Origin: Funneliformis mosseae
Taxonomy: Eukaryota; Glomeromycota; Glomeromycetes; Glomerales; Glomeraceae
DNA: 16,270 nt
Assembly: GCA_910592005.1 (NCBI GenBank)
Contig: CAJVPP010002114.1
Location: 1-16,270 of the forward strand
Reading direction: 5' to 3'
Position 1 is the stretch's first letter. The number at the start of each line of letters is the position of its first letter. Shown here piece after piece: positions 1-7,749 of the stretch. The position numbers were made by a program, and so were the translations under genes. The notes beneath the pieces were generated by a model. It ran no database searches and was not told where the DNA came from. It saw only the letters and a list, made by a program, of their open reading frames with translations.

Positions 1-105
1 CACTTAAGTGTCATGTAAACGCAATTTGTTATTGCGCTCATATGACTTTACTAGCATTAATTCACGTTATGGAGGGTATGCGGATACTTTTGTCCACCCT
101 CTGTA
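1..105. mobile_element. End of a Tc1/mariner-like element (partial)
   Basis: Read on the minus strand, positions 103 to 91 give CAGAGGGTGGACA followed by AAAGTATCCGCAT, next to a TA dinucleotide at 104-105. A terminus that starts with CAG and abuts TA is typical of Tc1/mariner/pogo inverted repeats, and GTGGACAAAAGTATCC has the style of such ends. Inside the terminus, GAGGGT (72-77) pairs with ACCCTC (96-101). Further in, 10-25 and 31-46 form a second imperfect inverted repeat (13 of 16 positions pair, 5-nt loop). The other end and any transposase lie outside the window, so a MITE is equally possible. The family call rests on the terminus alone. Confidence 0.4.
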
Positions 106-505
106 TATAAAAATATAAGTTATGTGATCATATAAAATTTGTTATTAATCATATACTGCAATATTACACAAATTATTAAAAGCTTTTTATACTGAATTTT
201 ATTCTGAAAACTTTTTTTGTGCACTATATATAAATTAATAAACTAATTTTATATATAAATTTATTTAAATTTGCTTTTTAAAATTATAATTTATTTATAT
301 ATTTTTCAATAAATATCTTAAAAATCATTATTTAAAATTTTATATTAAATTTTTAAAACTTTTTAATTTTAGTTTTTTATATATTTTTTGGTATATTTAT
401 TATTTTAATTAACAAAAATATATTTTTTATTAATACATTTAGTATAATTACTAAAATTTTATAATATTTATTAGATATTATTTATATTTATCTGATATTA
501 TATAA
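106..505. other. Extremely AT-rich gene-free stretch
   Basis: Almost pure A/T with short runs and no usable open frame. I see no gene, RNA or clear repeat unit here. It lies between the putative transposon end and the palindromic element, so it is probably decayed repeat DNA. Confidence 0.6.
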
Positions 506-1520
506 GAGTAGTGTTCCGCACAGATTCAGATCAATCTGAATCTAATCTAAATCTGACGGATAAGATTCAGATCAGATCTGTCAGATTCGGATCTAATTCA
601 GATTTAGATTTGAATCAGATCAGATTTGTCAGATTCAGATACAGATTCGGATCTGATCCATCAGATTTAAATTCAGATTCAGATCTGATCTGTCAGATCT
701 GAATTCAACTTTTTAAAGTTGAAAAGTTCCTTTTTAATGAAAAGGGACGAATTTTCAGACTTCTTTAGAGCTGAATATTTGTTTTCTTTCATTGAAAAGG
801 AATGAATTTTTGGATCTCTTTTAAAGCCGAAAAGTTCCTTTCATTGAAAAGAAACTAATTTTCAGATCTCTTTTAGAGCTGAAAAGTTCCTTTCATTGAA
901 AGGAAACGAATTTTTTGACACTTTTAGATCTGAAAATTTGTTTCTTTCATTGAAAAGAAACGAACTTTCAGACCTTTTTTAGAGCTGAAAAGTTTCTTTC
1001 ATTGAAAAGAAACGAATTTTCAGACCTTTTTTAGAGTTGAAAAGTTCCTTTCATTGAAATAAATTTATTTTCAGACCTCTTTTAGAACTGAAAAGTTCTT
1101 TTCATTGAAAAGGAATGAATTTTCAGACCTCTTTTAGAGCCAAAAATTTCCTTTTATTGAAAAAATGAATTTTCAGAACTCTTTTAGAGCTGAAAAGATT
1201 CCTTTCAATAAAAAGGAATGAATTTTCGGAACTCTTTTAGAGCTGAAAAGGTTCCTTTCATTGAAAAGAAACATTTTCAGATCTTATTTAGAACTGAAAA
1301 TTCATTTTTTCAATAAAGCTTTCAGATTCAGATTGGATTGGATTTGGATTTAAACCAATCTGTCAGATCCAGATTTGAGATTTGATCTGTCGGATTCAGA
1401 TCAGATCTGAATTTCAACGGATCTATCAGATTTGGATCAGATTCAGATCCTAAAAAATGAAAATCAGATTAGATCAGATTTGGATAAAATCTGATCCGAT
1501 CTGATTTTGTGAAATACTAT
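505..1520. mobile_element. Foldback-like palindromic repeat element
   Basis: The left arm (about 513-710) and right arm (about 1318-1512) are dense in CAGATC, CAGATT and TCAGATCTGA-type words and are roughly inverted copies of each other. The outer ends also match when one is reversed: TAGTGTTCCGCACAGATTC on the left resembles TAGTATTTCACAAAATC read inward from the right. Between them lies a tandem hairpin array (separate entry). This resembles foldback or MITE-type non-autonomous DNA elements. No target-site duplication could be fixed and no transposase is present. The 63-codon open frame at 511-702 is only this repeat read as Ser/Asp/Gln/Arg-rich peptide. Confidence 0.5.
711..1318. repeat. 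Tandem array of ~55-bp hairpin units (about 11 copies)
   Basis: The phrase TTTAGAGCTGAAAAGTTCC recurs about every 50-58 bp, near 714, 763, 821, 872 and onward to about 1290, with point changes. Each unit is itself an inverted repeat: CTGAAAA-TTCCTTT, a CATTG-type loop, then AAAGGAA-TTTTCAG. A clear example is 985-1023, where CTGAAAA (985-991) pairs with TTTTCAG (1017-1023) and GTTTCTTTC pairs with GAAAAGAAAC with one bulge. Units 2 and 5 read ATTTG where most read AGTTCC, so copies have diverged. The unit count is by eye. Confidence 0.75.
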
Positions 1521-2160
1521 ATAGGAAACAATAAGTAGAAAAGAGAGAAATCTATTTTTTAATCAAAATTTTTTTATTAATTTACTTTGTTAATTATAAT
1601 AATATGAACAAAACTAGCTTAATAACTAAAATTACTTAAAATTTATAGATTTTTCTCTTTTTTATTAACCGTCCCTTTATATAATTTAAATAAATAATTT
1701 TATAGGTTAAAATTTTAAATCAATTAAACTAAATAAAAATATATAATATAATTATAATTTATAAAGCTTTAAAAATAATATTAATAATATTTTTAAACTT
1801 ATAAATTTATAAAGAAATTAATATTTTATTAAAAAAAAAATTATTAATAGGTTGATTGTTAAAAATATAAAATATTAGCATTTAAATTCTTTTATTAATA
1901 ATCTTTATTCATAAATTAACAGAAAAATTGATTTTATAATTAAAATTTAAATATAAAATATTATTAGTTAATATTTATTTTTAATATAACTTCCAATAAA
2001 ATTATCTTTTAAAAAAATTTACTAATTATAAAAAATTATAAGAAAATTTAAAAGTTATAAATACTACAAGAAAAAGATTTAGTAATTAATAAGAATTATG
2101 TTTAAATTATCTAATAGGTAAATTTACCTATGAACTTAAAATATTTCTTAAATACTAGAA
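1521..2160. other. AT-rich gene-free stretch
   Basis: Very AT-rich with no supportable coding frame. It lies just upstream of the probable LTR at 2175 and could be the eroded internal part of that retrotransposon, but nothing protein-like survives. Confidence 0.5.
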
Positions 2161-2164
2161 AAAT

Positions 2165-2330
2165 GGGGGACCGTTGTTAAGTCTGAAACTTTATCCAGAC
2201 TTTTATGCAATTGTAAGAGCCAGTTAGCATTGACTCAATTATTGAGAGGGCGGATAACAGAACATTTTATGTAACCTTAGACCTGTACATATATAGTCCT
2301 TCACTTCATTCTAGACTAATAAAATTTGAA
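2165..2330 (+). mobile_element. Probable retrotransposon LTR relic with polypurine-like tract
   Basis: This is an island of higher complexity inside AT-rich DNA. A purine run (GGGGGA, 2165-2170) lies just upstream of TGTTAAGTCTG at 2175, the arrangement expected of a polypurine tract followed by the 5' TG of a 3' LTR. AAGTCTG (2179-2185) pairs with CAGACTT (2196-2202), as is common near LTR starts. A TATATA stretch near 2290 is followed by TCTAG and an AATAAAA polyadenylation-like signal near 2319. The right boundary is uncertain and no second LTR was found. An unrelated repeat island is the alternative. Confidence 0.35.
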
Positions 2331-2900
2331 TTTTAGTAATATAATTATTAATTATAAAAATTCTTAAAAAATTTTTTTTATAATTTATATATTTGCAAAC
2401 TAATTTATATTAAATTGTTTAAATTGTGTAATTAAAATTATTTTTCATAATATATTTTATTATAAAAGTAATTTTAATAAATTATCAAAATTAATGATAA
2501 AATTTTTTTATATTATAATTGAAAATAAAAATAACAAAAGTGAATTTATATAATAAATAAGCAAATAAATTTGTTTGCAAATACCTATAATTTATATATA
2601 CTAATAGCTTTTCTTTTATTAAGATATTAAATTTACATATAGATTTTGATATAAGATTTAGAAATTATAGATAGTGTCAACCTCTTATTAACTACTAAAC
2701 ATAATTTTCCATCCTTTGATGAAATATCAAAAGCTGCAAATAATTATTAAAAGAGAAAAAACAAGATAACTAAGAAAAAACCTTTATCTTAATTAATTTC
2801 ATTAATTAGTTTCAAATTCATAAAACTAGAAAATTAATGACTACATGAAATTTATGGGCCAAGAATTTTGCTAATCAATTAATGCCTTGTCATGGTTTTG
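2331..2900. other. AT-rich gene-free stretch
   Basis: AT-rich sequence with no coding support. Its first bases (2329-2350) are an exact copy of 14225-14246, so it belongs to a repeat present on both sides of the gene island. Composition becomes less extreme after about 2690. Confidence 0.5.
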
Positions 2901-2907
2901 CGTATCA

Positions 2908-3190
2908 TTAACTGGTGGGATATATGTTTTGATACTTTCTGATGACATTTTGCAAGTGTAATGGACTATTATGTGAATAACCGTTATCCTTAAATTCAGA
3001 TGTAAAATTCCATTTAGAAGAATACTTTGTTAAACATGTCAGAGAAAGATAATACTGGATGTATCGATTTTTCGGGTTTTGATAATCCGGGATTCTAAAG
3101 TTCAATCACCGAAAAAGGCATAAACTTGATGCGTAAAAATTCGCCGCAATCAGATTGATCAACACAATCCTTTGGTGATAATTTTAAAGA
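2908..3190 (-). pseudogene. Weak coding relic, unidentified
   Basis: Composition here is more balanced than in the flanks. Two minus-strand frames look partly coding. One runs from about 3190 to a TAG at 3095-3097 and contains SPKDCVDQSDCGEF, then continues past the stop as NPGLSKPEKSIHPVLSF. The other (3105 to 2908, 65 codons) starts at TTG rather than ATG and contains LTCLTKYSSKWNFTSEF. No clean splice pair joins them. I do not recognise the protein. It may be a decayed C-terminal fragment or chance open sequence. Confidence 0.2.
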
Positions 3191-3264
3191 ATAAATTAAT
3201 GAATAAAAATAAATACGCGAATTACTGAGTATATTGTAAATAAGCAAAAATAAACATGAAAAGA

Positions 3265-3445
3265 ATACATATTTCCTTTCTTTTTTTTTTGATCAATGTT
3301 TAAGGATGATATTTTTAAAGAATCAAAAGTTATCTTGTCGTTACAATATCAATTTTTTTTAAAATAAACAGTAAATTATTCAGGATTGATGAATAATTAA
3401 GCCGAAATTCTTTATTTAAACAGCTATTAAATACATATTTCCTTT
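3265..3445. repeat. Short direct repeat ATACATATTTCCTTT (two copies)
   Basis: The 15-mer occurs at 3265-3279 and 3431-3445, each time running into a poly-T tract. Both copies lie upstream of the DUF7918-like gene. Local duplication or slippage around the T tracts explains it most simply. Confidence 0.5.
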
Positions 3446-3466
3446 TTTTTTTTTTTTTTTTTTTTT
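3443..3466 (+). promoter_or_regulatory. T24 tract upstream of the DUF7918-like gene
   Basis: An uninterrupted run of 24 T lies about 60 bp before the ATG at 3528, followed by a pyrimidine-rich stretch (TTCTCTTCTTCTTTTACTT, about 3503-3521). In fungi, poly(dT) tracts followed by a CT-rich block often mark nucleosome-poor promoters and start regions. A regulatory role is inferred from position only. Confidence 0.3.
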
Positions 3467-3527
3467 GAAATTCTAATCTAATTAACAGCTCCCTTGTGCG
3501 AATTCTCTTCTTCTTTTACTTACAATT

Positions 3528-4451
3528 ATGAGATTTTGCGGTTACGTTCTCGAAATTTTGGTCAATGATGTACCTTTACCAGAAAGACCCATCAAAGTCG
3601 AGTCTGACGTAAGGAATAATATGTTGTTCGCTTCCAAATTTTCAATTCAAAAATTCAAAATTCAAAATTCAAAATTCAAAAATCAAAAATCAAAAAAATA
3701 ATATTTTAACATAATAGCACATTAATTTCGAACCAAGTTTCTACGTTGATAACATAACCAAACAAAAGGTCTTCTGGTACGCAAAAAGCATTGATATCTA
3801 CATTATGTATATATATACACACATATATTGAACTCAAAAAATATTTCTCCTTTTCTCAGCGAAATGCATTATGTCGTAGAAGTAAAGGTTCCTGAATCCG
3901 AATTTAAAGTACGTTTTCGATCGTTAAAGGTTACCAAAGATCGTCAAATACGCGGAGACGTAGTTATGGACGGTAAAATGGATGAAACCTGCATCGAAAT
4001 GTATGATAGGTCATTTCATGTCGTTAACGGATGTTGGCGTAAAAAGATTCATGAACCGTTCAAATTCCCGTCCAATTTATGGCCCTCCTCAACCTTGACA
4101 TATAATATGGCCAAGTCGGCACATCAATTCGGTGGACTTGGTGCGATTTCCGTTTATTTTTATGAAATCGAAAGGGTAAAATTTCCTACCGTTAGAAATT
4201 TAAATACTACATCAAAAAATTTTAATTACCTATTTTGGAATGGAAGTTCGAAATTGAAATCATATGAACCTATCGCCGTTTTACACATTCATTATCGATC
4301 AACTTCCTGGTTTGATGAAATATTAAATAATCATCATCGTCAACATCAAGAAACGTCTGCTGTTGATAATTACTCGATGTCAAACGAAAAAAGGAACATT
4401 TCGGTGGGAAAAATTTCATTATCAGAAAACTTTAGTAATGATTTGCTATAG
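3528..4451 (+). CDS. DUF7918-like fungal protein, three exons
   Basis: Proposed exons are 3528-3608, 3718-3776 and 3860-4451, giving 243 residues. Both introns are GT-AG (GAC|GTAAGG to AATAG|CAC, and TTCTG|GTACGC to TTCTCAG|CGA), 109 and 83 bp long, with matching phases. An unspliced reading from ATG 3864 would lose the N-terminus. Exon 1 encodes MRFCGYVLEILVNDVPLPE, like the 'gf.v.I.vdG.pLpEy' start of DUF7918. Then follow HYVVEVKVPESEFKVRF (a beta-rich 'yVeV..g.eF.vr' segment), VVMDGK, GGLGAISVYFYEIERV ('lGtI.V.v.r') and PIAVLHIHYRS ('P....f.YRs'). There is no signal peptide or membrane segment. The function of DUF7918 is unknown. The C-terminus ends early compared with open sequence that continues in another frame to 4585. 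Family assignment is from motif memory; exon 2 is the least certain part. Confidence 0.6.
3640..3697. repeat. ATTCAAA heptamer microsatellite in intron 1
   Basis: About seven imperfect copies of a 7-bp word (ATTCAAA, drifting to AATCAAA) lie inside the proposed first intron of the DUF7918-like gene. They contain no GT or AG that would compete as splice sites. Confidence 0.7.
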
Positions 4452-4585
4452 AAATCTCAGGAAATGAAAATACCTCTGACGGTATGATTTCTCCTAAATC
4501 AACCAATCCATACCGTACCAATAGGGAAGAAGTAGGAAACGTACAAGAAGTCGAAATGTCGAATATCGCAAATTGTAATATATAG
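4442..4585 (+). pseudogene. Coding-like 3' extension in a shifted frame
   Basis: From just before the gene's stop at 4449-4451, a different frame stays open for 48 codons to TAG at 4583-4585. It has coding-like composition (for example EISGNENTSDGMISPKSTN, then EEVGNVQEVEMSNIANC), rich in Ser/Asn/Glu like the end of the upstream protein. One base missing from the TTT run at 4442-4444 would explain the shift. A splice reading would need a 26-nt intron (GTAATG to TCTCAG), which is implausibly short. It is either a true truncating mutation, an assembly error, or simply open 3' UTR. Confidence 0.3.
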
Positions 4586-4817
4586 AATCAAATGTACTTA
4601 CTTTATCGTGAAGAAAAAAAATATTCTTTATAAAATATATTTTCAAAAAAAAAAAATAAAAAATAAAATATGTTTGACGGTTTGTCTTAATATTTATTAA
4701 ATTATAAAATCGATGCCTGCTGAAAGAATGATCAATTGCATTAGAAAAAAGGGTAACTAAAGTTTTTTTAATTCGATTTGTGAATTTGTGAACTACTTTT
4801 AGTTTCACTGTGGACAA
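4586..4817. other. Gene-free 3' flank
   Basis: This carries A-rich runs (about 4614-4667) and no convincing gene. A minus-strand open frame across 4494-4817 is low-complexity Phe/Lys/Ile sequence. Confidence 0.5.
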
Positions 4818-5165
4818 ATGCCACTTTATGAAATTTTAGCATTACGAGCAAAGTCACTTCAAGGTCTGAACATTTCTTCCATTCCCTAAAATATTAACTA
4901 GTATTCAAATAAAAATAATTTGGTATCTTTTGACCTTCGACTGGTTGATTACTACGGAACGATTGAATTTGATATGCCGTCACCTTGGTTTTGATCCTAC
5001 AACTGTCGCTTTTTAATATGCTTCGTGTTAACGGATTGTTTATCGACGAGAAAAACAAAAGATTATGAACAAATTTAATTTATCAGTTTGTTACATACCT
5101 CGAAGCACACAAAATCTAAGGTAAAGCTCTTGAGTTTGTGCAGAATTGTAAGCTCCGTTTGAAAA
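4818..5165. other. Cluster of short coding-like pieces, gene model unresolved
   Basis: Several pieces look coding but conflict. On the plus strand, ATG 4818 to TAA 4889 reads MPLYEILALRAKSLQ, which resembles the N-terminus of mitochondrial ribosomal protein bS6 (MP.YELAL..). Another plus frame ending at TAA 5014-5016 reads FDWLITTERLNLICRHLGFD. On the minus strand, an exon 5165-5099 (FQTELTILHKLKSFTLDF) ends at an ideal donor, GAG|GTATGT. It joins in phase, across a 102-bp intron, to 4996-4952 (DQNQGDGISNSIVP, stop) after a TGTAG acceptor. No start codon was found for the minus model, and no downstream bS6 exon for the plus one. At most one reading can be right. Confidence 0.2.
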
Positions 5166-5640
5166 CTTCAATTTAACGAGCGTTTAAAAACCGTCTTCAT
5201 GGTTCATGATTCATAGGATCAACAAATGCAAAATTATATTTAACGGATATTTTAACTTTACTTAGACGATATATTTTTCAAAGGAACGATTTTTTCTTTA
5301 AAAGTATGCAATTACCGTGTCACCAAAATATTTAGGCAAATAAAATTATGTGCTATTATGCGTTCGAAAAAAAAAAAAAAAAAAAAGCCTATTTGACCAA
5401 ATTTATACAGATCAACTTTGCATTTTACATATAGATTAAACCATATGTACTGCAAAGATCTTGGCGATAAGTTTTTTAAGTAAACAAAAGGAAATTAAAT
5501 TTGTGAAATTTCTTTATCAAATGATCATAATAATTGATATTCAACTTTACATTAACTTTAAGTTATCAAATATAATCATCATAACCTAATATTTTTAAAT
5601 AAGAGCGCCACTTCAAAAAGGGGAACAAAGCAAAATTTTA
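5166..5640. other. Gene-free stretch with an A20 tract
   Basis: AT-rich intergenic sequence. A run of 20 A lies at 5367-5386. No gene, RNA or regulatory site could be supported. Confidence 0.5.
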
Positions 5641-5689
5641 AATCAAAGAAAATGTACGGACAAGAAAGAACACCATCAAAGACATAGAT

Positions 5690-5970
5690 TTGAATCAAAC
5701 TCTTCACCCGAATCGCCCGAAACATTTGAAACAATCATCTGAATCATCATCTGAAACATTTCCAATCATTTGAACCGTCATATGAAACAATTGAATCGTG
5801 CTTAATAATGGTTATAAAATGTTTTAGCCAAACTAGAAATGCTACTTTTAATAAACACTAATGAAGAGTTATAATAAATTTCCTTCAATTACATTGCTTG
5901 AAAATCATTATTGATAAATGGGGTAAATTTTTTGAATCGATTCGGATGATTCGGGTGATTAAAAATGAAC
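5690..5970. repeat. Degenerate ATCATCTGAA / CCCGAATC short repeats on both strands
   Basis: Plus-strand 5700-5795 is built from variants of ATCATCTGAA and GAAACATTT, with CCCGAATCGCCCGAA at the left. The reverse strand of 5936-5962 gives AATCACCCGAATCATCCGAA, a related word in inverted orientation. In different frames the first block reads as Ser/Glu/Thr-rich peptide (SSPESPETFET, then QSSESSSETF), with stops between. Decayed low-complexity coding sequence or a simple repeat are both possible. A 63-codon ATG frame on the minus strand (6080-5889) includes HPNHPNRF from this repeat and is not convincing as a gene. Confidence 0.35.
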
Positions 5971-6080
5971 TCCCGATCCTGTTTCCCCGACTCCGCCTGC
6001 GAGTGATGCACTTTAGTTTTTTTTTTTTGATTTTGGGAAACAGAGTGAGGTTTTTTTAGAAAGGTTTTGATCGAAATCAT

Positions 6081-7552
6081 TTATCTAATCAGCAGGTAAC
6101 TTCTAATCCTAGATGAAATCATGACATTTTAATCGATATCAATACTGCTAATTATTGTATAATGACGGTTACGATTACCTTATAAATTATTATAGTAATC
6201 GAGTCTTTTTAATATGCGGTTGTCTTTTAAATAATACCATCCCTTCTCTTATTGACATGACATGTGTAACATTACCTTTGAAGCCAATATCCCCCTTTTT
6301 TTTTTTAGGAGCAAAACTCCCTGCATTCAGTGCATGAATAGCATAATTTTTTTTTTAATTGGTTTGTGAACCAGATTAATTAAATTTTTTTTTTTTTTTT
6401 ATGATGTTCTGTTAATTTCAACCAAAATTTGTATTGCGTAACAGATTTACGCCAATTCTTTTTTTTGTAAATAGAATTAGAAAAAGCCACAACTCGTTAA
6501 AAATATTTTTCTAAAAATTATTTCTGTTTTACAAAGTTTCGTTGGATATGACATTTTGTACAACACCTAAAGGGCCCTGGTAAAAAATAGTAAGATCATA
6601 TCATTCTATAATTAGAAGAGATTTTTATTTGTTCGAGAACAAGTCCCCTCACTAAGTTTATGCGTCATTTTGATAATGTGATTTTTTCTTGTGACTTTTC
6701 TTGAGTCATGTGTAAGTTTCATTAATGATGAAATTTTTTTTTTTTTTGTCGGATCCCCATGTTATAATTTTATTTTCCTTTTTTTTTACACGGGTTGTCT
6801 CTCAGACATATTACTACTGTATAAATTCGTATAAATTGTACAAATTGTTAATGAATTTATAAAGGTTCATTCACAAGTTAAATAAATGTTTACAATGTTT
6901 AAAGTTATATCAATTTGCAAGATCATGAATGTCAAAAACCGGAAATGAATTCTCATAATGCATGTTTGTATATTAAAAATCCTAAACAAAAAATGTTTGT
7001 TATTAAAAAAGTGTAATAAAGAAATTTTTTATTTACGTTTTTTTAGATATTAACGCTTCCATAATTTTTGACTACCAGTTGTATCAGCCACAACCAAATT
7101 TGGCAAAATTTTACGATAGGAAAAAATTTTTTCAATAGTTGCACAAAATATTTGGAAATTTTTGTTCGAAGTTTTTTTTTTTTTTTATTTTGAAGAGAAA
7201 TTGAAACTGATATACAAAATTTAGAAAAAAAAAAAAAAAGTAAAGGCAAAGGAAATGATATATTACAGGAGTTGAGATTTTATGAAGTTTAATGAGTTAA
7301 ATAGTTCATAAATGAATTGCGTAATGAGAAAGAAAAAATATAAAAAAAAAAAAATGCAAATAAAAAAAGAGAGAAAGGTTGAGATAAAGGTGTAAATAAT
7401 TATAGTACAATTTTTTTTTTTTTTTTTTTTTAAAAAAAGCAGCCTGTGCCCAAATTTTATATAAAGATTATTTTTTAAAAAACCCAGAATTATTAATAAT
7501 TATTAGAATACAACCAACCCATTATTTACACCCATATCCACCCTTCCCTCAA

Positions 7553-7591
<39 letters not shown>

Positions 7592-7749
7592 AAAATGGAT
7601 AAAAAATAAATAAAAACTAATATATATAATATGTATATAAAAAAAAAAAAAAATGTTCGTTACTCTCAAAGTAAAATATTTTTACTATTTATATGTACGA
7701 TAAGAAAATCCCAGGATTTTATACTAAGGATTTGCTTTTAATTGGGTAA
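6081..7749. other. Intergenic DNA and 3' flank of the HMG-box gene, rich in poly-T
   Basis: No gene is supported. The stretch holds many T runs of 8-25 nt. T25 followed by A12 at 7553-7589, and a T run followed by A7 near 7411-7437, form A/T hairpin-capable tracts just past the end of the HMG-box gene. They could lie in its 3' UTR or mark its end, which is an inference. Open frames at 6155-6337 (+, TTG start) and 7043-7249 (-) are low-complexity. Confidence 0.5.
7553..7589. repeat. T25-A12 tract
   Basis: Twenty-five T are followed directly by twelve A, so the tract can fold on itself or come from joined slippage tracts. It sits about 160 bp beyond the stop codon of the minus-strand HMG-box gene. 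Confidence 0.8.

Noticed and set aside
511..702. 63-codon plus-strand open frame
   Set aside because: It is the CAGATC-type repeat arm translated into repetitive Ser/Asp/Gln/Arg peptide and begins at GTG.
4437..4462. 26-nt GT-AG intron joining the DUF7918-like gene to its 3' extension
   Set aside because: The phases fit but the length is well below plausible fungal introns; a one-base frameshift is simpler.
4494..4817. 107-codon minus-strand open frame
   Set aside because: Its core is Phe/Tyr/Lys sequence created by an A-rich tract, and it runs antisense to the 3' extension of the DUF7918-like gene.
7043..7249. 68-codon minus-strand open frame
   Set aside because: Low-complexity Phe/Lys sequence generated by poly-A and poly-T runs.
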